From: Rhodeus uyekii
Lineage: Eukaryota; Chordata; Actinopteri; Cypriniformes; Acheilognathidae
DNA length: 64,000 bases
Direction: 5' to 3'
NCBI GenBank assembly: GCA_037043235.1
Contig: JAWRVZ010000178.1
Coordinates: forward strand, 293,759-357,758
Shown here: piece after piece, positions 53,101 to 59,539 of the stretch
Numbering within the stretch: the first letter of the stretch is position 1
Layout: every line of letters starts with the position of its first letter
Made by a program: the position numbers and the translations under genes
Notes under the pieces: model-generated
What the model was told of the DNA's origin: nothing
The model's database searches: none
Seen by the model: only the letters and a program-made list of their open reading frames with translations

Positions 53101-56100
53101 CAATTTAATTTCAGTATGAATGCTTAACTTAAGTATAATCTATAAAATATTATGTAACATGTAGCGTTTCAGAAGAACTTACGGGAAGAACCCCAGGCAT
53201 TCTCTCTCCATTCTTCACCCAGCAACATCCCTTTACGTCCATCTTTTGCCAATTCATCTGATTCCCACAATTTTTTTGCAGGAAGTAGCTGCAAAAAGGG
53301 TCAATGTGGCAATCACTTTTTGCAAATACGCATACAACAACAGGGGTGGGGGGACTAACAAGTGGAGTAAAAATACGTTAAAAGGATTACTGAGAATTCA
53401 ACACTTCTGATACTGGTCAAAAAGAATACAAAAAGGACTATTAGAGTCAAAATTATAACAATGGCTTTTTAAAAACTATGATCACATACCTCACCCATCC
53501 CACGAGACTCCAGAGCCAAGGCTTGAAAGTCATAATTCATCTCATCCACAGCACGCACCTAGATAAAGAAAATATTTCACAATCCTTCCAGCTTTGCACA
53601 TTCATTTCCACCAGGATTTAATTAAAATTAGCATCTTATACAAAAACTATACTCCCATAAGAGTGCAACTAAGAGTGAAACATGATTAGCTACTTGTGAA
53701 TGCAAGTTAGAAGTAGGCATTGAATATTAGAGGGATCTCTAAGATCCACAAAACTAAAGACAGACAAAAATAAAAAAAATAAGGAGCAACCAACTGCAAC
53801 ATTCTCTTTTTGGGGGTCGTCTTGCTGTTGTCACTTATTTGCACCAAAGCAGGTCAAACTGATTCATAATCACTCATGCTTCCCAATTGGACAGATGTCC
53901 ATGAAGTTTAATTGACTTGATATTATATTGTGATGATTAAGTGTGTCTTCATTTTTTGAGCAGTGTCTATTAAAGGCTCGTTATGACTTAGTATTCCACC
54001 CGGTATACAAGTAATTCAAACAGGTCTCCCCCCATCAACAATCGCGATCAGGTCTCTCCACAGCCCCCCCAAAACAATCTTTTGTGTGGCTCTTCGCAGT
54101 CATAAGCTTTTTTTTTTTCATCATGCGGAACAGGTTGGCCACCCCTGAACACGGCCATCAACAACACCCCAGTCAACTGCTTTTAACCGACTAGTTAAAA
54201 GCGAAACACTTTCAATTATTCAGCAAAAACACATCTCTTCAACCTGGCATACACATTTTACATATTTTAAAACAAATCATGTAAAATGATTGTTAGGCTT
54301 CATAATTTGGTCAGCCGGCACCGGCAACATTCCCATAACAGAGGGGTCTCAAACTCAAATGAGCTGGGGGCCGCAGGAGGCAGAGTTTGGGTGAAGTCAA
54401 AGTCATCAAGTGTTCCACAAAAAACATTCTCTCAAACGTCATTGACAGTTCTTTAACTTCAATGGGTTCTTCTGAGCATGAACTGTCCTGAACATAAACA
54501 GAGTATTGAAGAATATGAACAGTTCTTCTGAATATGACTACTACGTCATTATTATTAGAAACTTTCTCACTATTTTGAGATACTAATTTATTATTATGAG
54601 AAACTCTCATAAACAATAATATAAAATAGAAAAGTTGAAAAAAAGTAGTTAATTTAAGTTGGTGTAAGGTAGGGGAATCAAGTGTCTTGCGTACCAACCC
54701 CCTCCCTCCTCCCGCTCTTTTCTGTAAAAACTTTTTTTTAAACTTAACACCACATTTGATATCACATGTATCTCACTGTATACATGTACTATAATTGTGT
54801 GTGTGTCTATACCAATAAAAAACATTTTCTTCCATTGTTACGGATATGGATCAGATTAATTTGTTTTTTATTATTTCTTAAGGGAAAACATTATTCAAGA
54901 TACGAGCAATTCGAGTTACGACCTGGAACGGATTATGCTCGTATCTAGAGTCAAGCGCAAGAAACAACAAAATAACTAAATTAATAAACTAAAACTGTGC
55001 AAGACATTTTGTATGCGCCCAAATAGCGTTGTTTTAGTGCGCAAATACAGAATTGAGTATTGAGAATTTTGAAACTTTATGATTAACATTTATACAATGA
55101 AAAATGTATTTCACATGTAATTATTTCTGTACCAGAAAATTACCTACCTAACAAGGACGGTTTATTTTCAACGCACGTCCTGTTGCATTTACGCATTAAT
55201 GTCGACCTGTTAGATGTCAAATGGATCCAATACCAATTATTTGATGCAGCAATAAATTAGATAGTATAACAATGCATTTCTGAACTTTGTACATTTAACC
55301 AATTACAGATTCAAATAAGAGAGCAAATTACAAATATGGGGTTCACACACATTTCTACCCATAAAACTCATTGAATTGAGGCAAATCAAAATCACAGCAT
55401 ATCTTAACTGATTAATGACAAGCTATGTGGTTTAATACAAAAACATTTAAATAACGTTTTTAGAATATAACATTTGGGAACTAAAAACATTTTACCATTT
55501 TCTCCTACTTTTTAATCTCATGGTGTAACCATCAATCATCAACAAGATTACATCCCTATTTGAAGTCTCCAAAAGAGACTTGTTTTCCATTAAGGGGTTT
55601 CCAGGGGCAAGATTTTTTACCTTCATAAGTGTAATTTGATTACTTATGTTGTCTTTTGTAAAATATGTAAACTTATCCGATTATTCAATCAGAATACTAT
55701 ATATCAGTGGTCCCCAACCCCCGGTCCGTGGATCAAATGTTATCGCCCGCCCAAGGAAATTATATTATTTTTTCAGCAAGCGGCTGTGACACTGTAGCTT
55801 TGACGGTGAGGAAATGTGTTATCGCTGTCTCACCCCGGTCCGCGGTAAAATTATCAAACGTTGTCCGGTCCACGGCGCAAAAAAAGGTTGGGGACCACTG
55901 CTACATATGGTCACCAATAAAATTCTCAATAACAAAAGCCATCTTTACACTGCAAAGGTGGAAAAGAAGCTGCATCTGACAGAGCATAAATGTTTATTTA
56001 TACAGACTGTTTAATGTATTGTCAATCAATGCTTTTGATAGTCAATGATTATTAATAGAATAATTTTAATTAATAGAATACAAAAAAAATTGTGTTTGGG

Positions 56101-58064
56101 GAAACTCCATATCATATTCTGGCTACACAGATCTCAGCTATGAGAATCACTTGTGAATTATTTTAATGCTTTTACGCATTGGAAAATTAAGACTTCACAA
56201 TCTTACCAGCATGATAAATAAATACACTGAATAAACTGTAAACAGAAAGCAAGCAGAGAATGTGAGTAATGGTGAAGGTGAGCAGACCTTGTGTCTAGTG
56301 CAAGTTTTCCAAAACTTCTCCAGGCCCAGAAATTGCTTGTTTAAAAGTAGTTTTTCCATTTCCATACAAACCCTGCAAATGTTGAATCGGAATAAACCAA
56401 TGTTTGTTAGGATCAGTGTTTTTTAATTGATATTGCCCCAAAAAACAACCTTTTGGTGCACCCCTAGAATGAGCATTATTTGTCATAAAATATTGTTTCC
56501 ATTAATTTAATTACGATTAAATGTTTATCATACGCAATCCAAAAACATACAGGTAAGCTCTCAAACTTTATCTCTCGTTCTCATTTAGGCCATTCAAATA
56601 CTGCAAGAACATTAACATCAGTAGGCTAAATCTCCATGATGTTCTCATTAATATTAGAATGCAATTTCTAAAATTTTATACATTTATTAAGCCTGAAACA
56701 ATCAAGTATCAGTTGCTCATAACAGAACATTAACATGGCAAATAAGCGCCATGTTAAGTCATGGAGGAGAAATGAAAATCTGGTTTTATTTCCATTTGTA
56801 TGTTCTCCCAACTCTATATATGTTCTGTAGCCATGGCTGAACTCTTCAGACGTTGTTTAAGTGAATGCTCAAGTTTAATCTACAATGACAAAAATACAAG
56901 CCAAGCACATTGAATATCTCTGTCCTACTTTAAGCGTCATTCAGCAAAAGTGAGATGCTTTCCTGTAGTAGAGTGTGGTACTTGCAACGCCAAGGTAATG
57001 GGTTCAATTCCCAAGAACTGTTTAGAATGCGTTCCTTGAATGCATTGCAAGTTGCTTTGAATAAAAGCATCTTCCAAATGCATAAATGTAGAAGTAGATT
57101 CATTTCACTGTTCAGAGATTTAGTGCTTTTTCATATTGATAGCATTATACACTGTCCAGGTGAAAGGTGTTGCTTAGACTGGTCGACTAGTTGGTTGCAA
57201 AATGGTTGTTTCCATTTAAACAGTTACAAAATTAGTCATTGAGCACATCCCTACTCCAAAAATGGTCTGAATCAGATTTGAAAGGAATCTCATTTCACGC
57301 GTTTTTTTTGTTTTTTGCAGTGCAGAATTTTAAAAACTCGTCTGGATATACAAAAACAATCTGATTTTCACTGGGAGACTGTACACGGCGAGATATACTA
57401 AAGGACTTAAATGCAGCAAGTCAAACGTTACCAAAACAAACCCTGAAAAAAGTGAGAAGTTATGAATTACATGGTTTAGTTAGTAAAGCAAAAGAAATCA
57501 TGTGGAAGAATAAAAACAGATTCAGATAAACCAGCAGGTGGTTGATTATTTTACAAAAATATTTGACGATTGATTTACATTTAATTAGGAAGACCTGTGT
57601 CTGTGTACATGTTCATATTCCCAAGCGCAATGGTCCCCGAGCTCTCATCATTAACTTAGATTGTATCAAACAAGAGATCATCACTCTGCAAATGTGCGAT
57701 TCATGCATACCTGGTCAACATGGTTTCCATCGCCAGTGGGCCAGCGGTGCTTGCTTGCAGTGCAGCCCCCCAACTGCTCCCCGGGCTGCCTTTGAAAGAA
57801 ATAGCCCACGGTGGCATCATCTTGGGAACGACCGCTCAGTGGAGGCTGAGGGGTGCCAGGGTTGGGATTGGCCACCCGGTCCATACCTGGCAGAGTGTGA
57901 GCTCCTCCAGGCCCCTGCCCAGCACCTCCAACAGTGGCTAGAGATCCCCCCGCATGTACTCGGACCCCTCCGGTCTCTGGCGCACCATTCGTGTGCAGCA
58001 TCCCACCTCGCGTCTCCTGCCAGGCCACGTCATTCATACCTAAGATGCTGCATGGAATGCTCAT
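21823..58064 (-). CDS. pum2: Pumilio RNA-binding protein 2 (21 coding exons, 1,183 aa)
   Basis: Role (established): a cytoplasmic sequence-specific RNA-binding repressor that binds UGUANAUA in 3' UTRs and recruits deadenylase and Nanos-type partners, active in germ cells and neurons. Seen: 21 exons joined by GT-AG introns with consistent phase, 3,552 nt including TAG. Residues 1-118 are an extended N-terminus; 394-700 are Q/A/S-rich; 823-1165 are the Pumilio homology domain. The repeat triplets are S858/R859/Q862, N894/Y895/Q898, C930/R931/Q934, N968/H969/Q972, C1004/R1005/Q1008, N1040/Y1041/Q1044, S1076/N1077/E1080 and N1119/Y1120/Q1123. PUM2 rather than PUM1 is shown by text such as VVPPQYYGVPWGVYPANLFQ, SDQQVI, SSSATRR and SPSPIG. 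The start is the ATG at 58062-58064, in an exon with an acceptor 13 nt upstream. No lesion is seen, so the gene looks functional. Confidence 0.97.
22030..22222 (-). CDS. pum2: pum2 coding exon 20, residues 1076-1140
   Basis: Begins inside Ser1076. It holds the recognition helix of repeat 7 (SNVVEKC, the G-specifying SNE triplet) and all of repeat 8 (YANYVVQ), and ends MHK before GTATAAG. The acceptor is TCTCTTACAG. Confidence 0.96.
22515..23042 (+). mobile_element. MITE of the GGGCCAGTCACAC family in a pum2 intron
   Basis: A 528-bp element with terminal inverted repeats of about 13-20 bp (CCAGTCACACAGCCGA and, reversed, CCAGTCACACGGCGAA). The interior is rich in CGCAC words and has no transposase. 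It is one of four copies or partial copies in the window. PIF/Harbinger-like by look, but the target duplication is not clear. Confidence 0.8.
23060..23440 (+). pseudogene. Tc1-type transposase relic
   Basis: In shifting plus-strand frames one reads pieces typical of Tc1-type transposases: a degraded region around the VMVWGG block, RYQDEIL-like text, a GPG...MAHDN block (catalytic Asp) and ECRQILDDE...DAIP. Frameshifts and stops throughout; no terminal repeats identified. Confidence 0.7.
23683..23804 (-). CDS. pum2: pum2 coding exon 19, residues 1036-1076
   Basis: DQYGNYVIQHVLEHG (repeat 6, NYQ) to HKFA, ending in a split Ser codon before GTCAGT. The acceptor is CCTACAG. Confidence 0.96.
24164..25206. 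mobile_element. piggyBac-like non-autonomous element with TTAA duplication
   Basis: TTAA at 24160-24163 is followed by AGGGGTCCTATTATGC, and GCATAATAGGACCCCT ends at 25206 followed by TTAA. The 16-bp terminal inverted repeats are perfect. 1,043 bp with no transposase frame. TTAA target duplication is the signature of piggyBac. Confidence 0.85.
25690..25814 (+). repeat. Terminus of a GGAAAATACGGTA repeat
   Basis: Repeated GCGCCTTATAA-type words end in GTGTGGAAAATACGGTA. The reverse-oriented start of the same family appears at 40704. Superfamily not assigned; the other end of this copy was not located. Confidence 0.55.
25820..27735. other. pum2 intron sequence, no feature recognised
   Basis: AT-rich intron sequence with a poly(A) run near 26629-26643 and no exon-like frame between 25.8 and 27.7 kb. 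I see no named repeat here. Confidence 0.4.
27739..27993. mobile_element. Possible short MITE (GGGGCCATTCGCACAGAACG)
   Basis: The left end GGGGCCATTCGCACAGAACG is mirrored imperfectly by GTTCTGTGTAAACAACCC at the right. 255 bp, no coding. The inverted match centres on CACAGAAC. Moderate support only. Confidence 0.5.
28154..28279 (-). CDS. pum2: pum2 coding exon 18, residues 994-1035
   Basis: VFVLSTHPYGCRVIQR (repeat 5, CRQ) to EQLGQ, phase 0 at both ends. Codon 1034 is Gly (GGT), where vertebrate PUM1 and PUM2 have Val in EQLVQDQYG; see findings. Confidence 0.96.
28623..29178 (+). mobile_element. MITE of the GGGCCAGTCACAC family, second intronic copy
   Basis: GAGCCAGTCACACAGCCGAT at the left and GTGTGACTGGCCC at the right; about 556 bp and closely similar along its length to 22515-23042, in the same orientation. 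It lies only about 340 bp on the minus-strand upstream side of pum2 coding exon 18. Confidence 0.8.
29544..29681 (-). CDS. pum2: pum2 coding exon 17, residues 948-993
   Basis: SDIVRELDGHVLKC, repeat 4 with NGNHVVQK (NHQ), ending AFQGQ before GTATCT. The acceptor TTTCAG follows a T-rich run. Phase 0 at both ends. Confidence 0.96.
29930..30660. other. pum2 intron, possible dispersed repeat
   Basis: Starts with TTAAAGACCCCCTGTGG, wording often seen at ends of non-autonomous fish elements, and runs in moderately GC-poor sequence. I could not find the opposite end, so no family is given. Confidence 0.3.
30896..31030 (-). CDS. pum2: pum2 coding exon 16, residues 903-947
   Basis: FGSADQKLALATRIRGHVLP, repeat 3 with YGCRVIQK (CRQ), ending SSDQQVI. 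Two donors lie 6 nt apart (GTAATT, then GTAAGT). The GTAAGT site gives the PUM2 form with VI; using the upstream GT would drop two residues. Confidence 0.94.
31130..31460 (+). pseudogene. LINE endonuclease fragment
   Basis: A plus-strand reading gives EYKPPG near 31170-31190 and GDFNIHVDNG at about 31248-31277. GDFNIHVD is the classic catalytic motif of the AP-type endonuclease of L2/CR1/Rex-like LINEs. Both flanks are broken by stops; nothing of the reverse transcriptase follows. Confidence 0.72.
31470..32960. other. pum2 intron with two CA microsatellites, otherwise unassigned
   Basis: (AC)n at 31636-31665 and (CA)n at 32542-32571. Between them 31960-32290 has coding-like base composition on the plus strand but many stops and no recognised family. 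An AAT-rich run lies near 32675-32690. Confidence 0.5.
32966..33917 (+). mobile_element. Tigger/pogo-like non-autonomous element, copy 1, with nested hAT end
   Basis: Left end CAGTGGAACCC preceded by TA; right end GGGTTCCACCG. Both ends carry TTATCTCGA and TCGACATAACC type words. It is internally similar to 62600-63666 (TTAACTCGCCAAC, GCATGCGCTG, ATCGCCATATTGGCTTT). At 33219 a different element end, CAGGGGTCGGCAACCCGCGG, interrupts it; the other edge of that nested hAT-like piece lies before about 33730. Confidence 0.7.
34513..34578. repeat. Three adjacent perfect GC-rich hairpins
   Basis: Stem 1: GGGGGCC at 34513-34519 with GGCCCCC at 34525-34531. Stem 2: CCAGGGC at 34539-34545 with GCCCTGG at 34549-34555, loop AAC. 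Stem 3: CCAGGGGGCC at 34556-34565 with GGCCCCCTGG at 34569-34578, loop GGA. All pairs are perfect. Surrounding intron is AT-rich. Function unknown. Confidence 0.9.
35109..35130. repeat. Poly-C run of 22
   Basis: An uninterrupted C22 run. It may represent assembly or sequencing uncertainty as well as a real homopolymer; on the minus strand it is G22, able to form G-quadruplexes. Confidence 0.95.
35135..36278. other. pum2 intron, no feature recognised
   Basis: Single-copy-looking sequence up to the donor of coding exon 15. No exon-like frame. Confidence 0.4.
36279..36408 (-). CDS. pum2: pum2 coding exon 15, residues 859-902
   Basis: Completes Arg859, then FIQQKLERATPAERQM and repeat 2 FGNYVIQKFFE (NYQ). 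The donor is GTAATT. The intron downstream on the minus strand is about 5.2 kb and full of mobile DNA. Confidence 0.96.
36727..37290. mobile_element. hAT-type non-autonomous element with exact 8-bp duplication
   Basis: CAGGGGTCTGCAACC at the left and GGTTGCAGACCCCTG at the right form 15-bp perfect terminal inverted repeats. The 8-bp duplication CACTAGAT lies at 36719-36726 and 37291-37298. 564 bp, no transposase. It lies 99 bp from coding exon 14. Confidence 0.92.
37389..37656 (-). CDS. pum2: pum2 coding exon 14, residues 770-859
   Basis: GGLPNGSGRYISAAPGAEAK, a Ser-rich linker, MPSGRSRLLEDFRNNRFPNL (start of the Pumilio domain at about 823), to EFSQDQHGS with a split Arg. This begins repeat 1 (SRQ). 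Confidence 0.95.
37951..38181 (-). CDS. pum2: pum2 coding exon 13, residues 693-770
   Basis: SSSTSSSATRRDSLL, SSDLYKR, LTPIGQSFYNSLGYSSSPSP, then a Pro/Ser-rich run to SSSSLHLG. This is a low-complexity repression-region exon. The SATRR and SPSPIG wording favours PUM2 over PUM1. Confidence 0.94.
38567..39107. mobile_element. hAT-type element with exact 8-bp duplication
   Basis: CAGGGGTCACCAAC and GTTGGTGACCCTTG (13 of 14 complementary) with the 8-bp duplication TTCTAACC at 38559-38566 and 39108-39115. The interior at about 38884-38970 reads like the start of a hAT protein (MAEKE, then a zinc-finger-like AKRHN...ERHF with frame breaks), so it is a deletion derivative of an autonomous hAT. Confidence 0.92.
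39338..39637 (-). CDS. pum2: pum2 coding exon 12, residues 593-693
   Basis: ASASGSGNSMSGPANGLYRS, a Gln/Pro tract (QQPQQPQPQQQPPPP), SSFYGSGS, SQSSSLFSH, TSLGFSSTGGS and GSALGAFGSS. It is a disordered, Q/S/G-rich segment. Confidence 0.94.
39791..39928 (-). CDS. pum2: pum2 coding exon 11, residues 547-593
   Basis: YQVLAPAYYDQNGALVMGPG, ARTGLGGPVRLV, QTPLLINPAAAQA; phase 1 at both ends. The human counterpart has a longer alanine run here. Confidence 0.94.
40544..40655 (-). CDS. pum2: pum2 coding exon 10, residues 510-547
   Basis: VMRAGSNQRPLTPGQGQQSQ, ESLAAANPALAFTGMPG. Starts in phase 0 after a TTTCCAG acceptor and ends in a split Gly. Confidence 0.92.
40704..40815 (+). repeat. Left terminus of an ACCGTATTTTCCGC repeat
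   Basis: TACCGTATTTTCCGCACCAT, then repeated ATAAGGTGCA and TATAAGGCGCATGC words. Inverse of the terminus at 25690-25814. It begins 48 bp beyond coding exon 10 in the intron. Confidence 0.6.
41092..41125. repeat. (AC)n microsatellite
   Basis: About 17 AC units after a poly(A) run. Confidence 0.95.
41140..41458 (+). repeat. Possible solo-LTR-like fragment
   Basis: Ends with TTGAATAAAGCTCTTACG, a T-rich stretch, CTCCGAGTCCTGGATCTG and CACTTGTGACAC, the cadence of a retroviral-type LTR (polyadenylation signal then R/U5). No clear start, no TSD, no coding. Weak call. Confidence 0.35.
41459..41829 (+). repeat. Imperfect direct duplication of about 110 bp
   Basis: 41459-41577 (CCTTTATACACATTTCATT ... 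GGGTGTTTACTGTG ... GAATATGCTCAAGGAAG) recurs at about 41719-41829 (CCTTTATACACATTTAATT ... GGGTGTTTGCTGTG ... GAATATGCTCCAGGAAG), about 260 bp apart. Confidence 0.75.
42527..42669 (-). CDS. pum2: pum2 coding exon 9, residues 462-509
   Basis: GPAVVPPQYYGVPWGVYPAN, LFQQQTAAAASHSANQQASN to PGPGQQ. The PPQYYGVPWGVYPAN wording is diagnostic of PUM2; PUM1 has PHQYYGVTPWG. Confidence 0.95.
43007..43111 (-). CDS. pum2: pum2 coding exon 8, residues 427-462
   Basis: GLAPAFVPNPYIINAAPPGT, DPYTAAGLAAAATLAG. Phase 1 at both ends; one alanine shorter than mammalian APAAF. Confidence 0.94.
43468..43561 (-). CDS. pum2: pum2 coding exon 7, residues 396-427
   Basis: LFQRSSHLTVQQLTAAQQQQ, YALAAAQQQHLG. A Q/A-rich exon with acceptor TTTCTAG and donor GTAATA. 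Confidence 0.94.
43847..43936. repeat. Two-copy tandem repeat, period 46
   Basis: AAAATTAGGGTTTTATTTTA starts at 43861 and again at 43907, with matching flanks. In the intron between pum2 coding exons 6 and 7. Confidence 0.85.
44086..44380 (-). CDS. pum2: pum2 coding exon 6, residues 297-395
   Basis: PTPGSRQASPTEAVERLGPS, an inserted MMVQHHPHVLQPPNS-type run, EDFQSQEAQSMGAMEQQVGM, ESLQFDYAGNQIQVDSSG, SLFDYSSQQQ. Donor GTACAG, acceptor CCTGCAG. Confidence 0.94.
44650..44990 (-). pseudogene. LINE 3' fragment (C-terminal end of the reverse transcriptase ORF)
   Basis: The minus-strand frame 44984-44778 ends GGLAFSYNAPKLWNSLPAFV then RNDNSLECFK, the well-known C-terminal phrase (APKLWNSLP...IR...SL..FK) of L2/Rex/CR1-like fish LINEs. 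Lower coordinates (44650-44770) look like its 3' UTR, with GCGCCTTTC-type wording. Confidence 0.8.
45423..46070 (+). mobile_element. GGGGCCAAGCAC-family repeat, copy B, 5'-truncated and interrupted
   Basis: ATATGAGAAAATTGGGTATC at 45423 matches 6784-6803 of copy A; GTGCTTGGCCCC at 46059-46070 is the shared right end. The stretch 45450-45653 is foreign: a reversed SINE tail (TTTGGCAGACGCTTTTA) and a hAT fragment. Confidence 0.7.
45490..45653 (-). mobile_element. Truncated hAT-type MITE, same family as 55705-55900
   Basis: Ends GGTTGGGGACCACTG at 45653. CCTCACCACCAAAGCTACAG is the reverse of text in 55705-55900. The opposite terminus is missing. Confidence 0.7.
46265..46437 (-). CDS. pum2: pum2 coding exon 5, residues 240-297
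   Basis: GGADADPDGREKSDSKEKSS, PFEEDKSPEMK, then GLLNGMDRDCKDF and a split Asn. An acidic/lysine-rich exon matching the PFEEDQ...NGMDADCKDFN region of mammalian PUM2. Confidence 0.94.
46888..46985 (+). repeat. Terminus of a TACCGTAACTTCC repeat
   Basis: TTACCGTAACTTCCAGACTATAAGCCGC-type start (split here: TACCGTAACTTCC, then ACTATAAGCCGC) followed by TTCGCGGCTTAA. It resembles but is distinct from the 40704 family. No partner end found. Confidence 0.45.
47477..47637 (+). repeat. tRNA-derived SINE, copy 2
   Basis: CTGTAGCTCGACCAGTAAAG (box A region), GGTCATGGGTTCGATTCCC (good box B), then CTTGAATGCAATGTAAGTCG and GCATCTGCCAAATGCATAAA. Ends within 20 bp of pum2 coding exon 4's donor. The best preserved of the three. 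Confidence 0.85.
47657..47844 (-). CDS. pum2: pum2 coding exon 4, residues 177-239
   Basis: HHSVSQPIMVQRRPGQGYNG, VLSPRSEGGGLGVSMVEYVL, SSSPGDKMDGRYRNGGY. A very conserved block; donor GTGAGT, acceptor GTGTCTAG. Confidence 0.95.
48000..49435. other. pum2 intron, mostly unassigned
   Basis: 48405-48640 begins GACCGTGTTTACACCTGG and has GGTGTAAATGGGG inside, suggestive of a dispersed fish MITE, but I could not define both ends. The remainder shows no gene or repeat I can name. Confidence 0.35.
49440..50860 (+). mobile_element. GGGGCCAAGCAC-family repeat, copy C (most complete)
   Basis: Starts TATAGCTGCAAGCAGC with GGGGCCAAGCAC at 49461-49472; ends with GTGCTTGGCCCC at 50847-50858 and TAAAAA. 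The two 12-mers are exact reverse complements. 1.42 kb, no coding frame. Internal modules recur: GGTGAAAATCGGAC near 50146 and a variant near 50567; two CCAAACTC/CCAAAACTC ... CAGGTAGC blocks near 49939 and 50349. Sits in the intron between pum2 coding exons 3 and 4. Confidence 0.82.
51263..52151 (-). mobile_element. Degenerate Tc1/mariner element with transposase relic
   Basis: TA at 51261-51262 then CAGT; the other end is CCACTG followed by TA at 52152-52153. The termini are imperfect inverted repeats sharing CAGT...TTGCCCCTTCC. On the minus strand broken frames give Tc1 transposase text: VELFGR near 51690, then KCGG, SVMVWGCFS near 51580-51620. A 30-bp tandem duplication (ACAGATTATTTTCCCAAAAG) sits at about 51722-51782. 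Not functional. Confidence 0.85.
53183..53288 (-). CDS. pum2: pum2 coding exon 3, residues 142-177
   Basis: LLPAKKLWESDELAKDGRKG, MLLGEEWRENAWGSS. Matches the KKFWE...KDGQKGIFLG...EWRETAWG block of PUM2. Donor GTAAGT. Confidence 0.94.
53490..53558 (-). CDS. pum2: pum2 coding exon 2, residues 119-141
   Basis: VRAVDEMNYDFQALALESRG plus MGE, 23 codons, phase 0 at both ends. The internal Met of EMNYDF is the position where the shorter mammalian PUM2 isoform begins (MNHDFQ). Confidence 0.95.
54085..54149. repeat. Right end of a hAT-like element
   Basis: GTGTGGCTCTTCGCAG, then GGTTGGCCACCCCTG at 54135-54149, the style of the hAT termini elsewhere in the window. Left end not found. Confidence 0.45.
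54337..54420. repeat. Left end of a hAT-like element
   Basis: CAGAGGGGTCTCAAACTC, then GAGCTGGGGGCCGCAGG, typical of non-autonomous hAT ends in fish. Right end not found. Confidence 0.5.
55705..55900. mobile_element. hAT-type MITE, 196 bp, 7 of 8 bp duplication
   Basis: CAGTGGTCCCCAACC at the left and GGTTGGGGACCACTG at the right are perfect 15-bp inverted repeats. Flanks are CTATATAT (55697-55704) and CTACATAT (55901-55908). Confidence 0.9.
56951..57093 (+). repeat. tRNA-derived SINE, copy 3
   Basis: Box A partly lost (TTTCCTGTAGTAGAGTG), box B GGTAATGGGTTCAATTCCC, body CCTTGAATGCATTGCAAGTT, tail GCATCTTCCAAATGCATAAA. The most diverged of the three copies. Confidence 0.8.
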
Positions 58065-58077
58065 TCCACGGAAAAAC
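57711..58077 (-). CDS. pum2: pum2 coding exon 1 with 13 nt of 5' UTR, residues 1-118
   Basis: The acceptor CTTCCTGAAG is followed by 13 nt and ATG (58062-58064). Protein: MSIPCSILGMNDVAWQETRG, a Gly-rich stretch, GRSQDDATVGYFFQRQPGEQ, ASKHRWPTGDGNHVDQ. The SKHRWPTGD block is shared with the long N-terminus of PUM1, so this is the long-isoform start. The plus-strand 201-codon open frame over this exon is its shadow. Confidence 0.92.
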
Positions 58078-59367
58078 CTTCAGGAAGAAGGGCAGGGGAG
58101 TTAAATGCCATGGAATCAGTGGATTTGCCTCCACGGTATTAGATTAGTTCTTAGTCATTGGTGATAAGCGTATTATTTTTAACTATACAGAAAGCAGAAT
58201 CACAGTAAAACAAGACTAAGAATAATTTATTTCTAGGGAAATGAGTCCATGAAGTGAATTTAAGGGGGGAGGGGGCATTCCAGCTCATAATGTAGAAGAT
58301 TATCATCTTTTATCCATGTAGAAGCCTACAAATACTATAAACATTTCACATATGTAGTGAGATTTTCGACATTAATTGTTAAAAAGTTAAATGCAAAATG
58401 TGTCCATTTTACTACTGTGTGTGTGTGTGTGTATATCCATATATATAAAATTTAAAACAAAACACACACAAGCTAAGCTATGCAATCAGACGCAAACAAA
58501 ATAAATTGTCAAGAGAACAAAGCCGCACCATAATTTACTACAGTTTTCACAAATGTGGCCACTAACTAAACCTTGCTTAGTCGGAAAAAACCCATACGAT
58601 ATTAGAGTGCGTAAATGCGTTATATTGAACAGCTGAAATCACGCGTTTACGTGTGAATGTTTTTAGTGGACAGGAATAGCAGGATGCTAACGGCTAACAC
58701 ACTAATAATGGACGGCTGTACATTTTACTATTATTCTAGGTACGAAATTACACACGGGTGCGGTTTCGTTTACTTTTGATATTTTAGATTTTGTCGTGAG
58801 ATTGTGAGACTAAAACGTTTAGTCTGAGCAATGTTTTTATTGGCTCGTGGCTGTCTGTTGTTTGTTAGCATCACAGGCCCGCTAGCCCCCTGCTCACAGT
58901 CAACGTTACAGAGAGCTTGTTTTAAACCCAATTTATTATGTTTTTAATAAAATACTAATATTTCAATCACGTCTTTGAACGGATAAGATGCTATGAAAGT
59001 GAACAGCGAATCAAAGTATGTAAAAAAAAATCTCCTGACAAGTCTGACTTCAATGTGCTAGTGTCTCTGCTAGTGCGCGAGCCGCTTTGTTGATAAAACA
59101 ACACAGGCCTCTCACCTCTAAAAGTTCATTTTACAATCAGTGAAGGCATTAAATATCAGTAACACACAGTTATATACATCTAAACGTCGACCTCGTGGTT
59201 ATGAACCCAACAGCGAGGCAATGTCAAGTTAATTCACGCCTAAAGTCCCGTGTCTTTTCGCTGATGAGACTCTCAGCACGGCCCCCTGCTTGAGCCCCTA
59301 AACAAAAGGGGCAACAATTGACATTTGCGCTCCGATATATCCATCACATCTCCTCTATGATACTCAC

Positions 59368-59450
59368 GCCCGGTGTGGGATGATGTTCAAGCCCGAGGCT
59401 TCACGGTTGTGATGGACGCGGTGTTGTGTATAAGTTTAGTTTCCGTGGAG
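59368..59450 (-). other. pum2: pum2 non-coding exon 1 and promoter-proximal region (5' edge approximate)
   Basis: The minus strand has a strong donor, ACCGGGC followed by GTGAGTATC (donor bases at 59366-59367), in a locally CpG-containing stretch 1.3 kb upstream of the start-codon exon. No ATG is needed from it. The transcription start cannot be fixed from sequence. I saw no TATA box. A Z-DNA-type CG run lies about 100 bp further upstream. Confidence 0.55.
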
Positions 59451-59539
59451 ATGTGGTACGTGTGTGTGTTTTAGTCATTAGGTGTTGGAGGCGCTTGTAT
59501 AGGAGTTTGGGAGGTTTGGTGCCCTCCTCCCCTGTGCAT

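Noticed and set aside
21823..58064. Assignment as pum1
   Set aside because: Several exons carry PUM2-type text (PPQYYGVPWGVYPAN, SDQQVI, SSATRR, SPSPIG) rather than PUM1 variants, despite the PUM1-like long N-terminus.
57542..58147. 201-codon plus-strand ORF
   Set aside because: It lies antisense over the first coding exon of pum2, whose minus-strand frame is clearly conserved; the plus frame is a shadow of GC-rich coding sequence.
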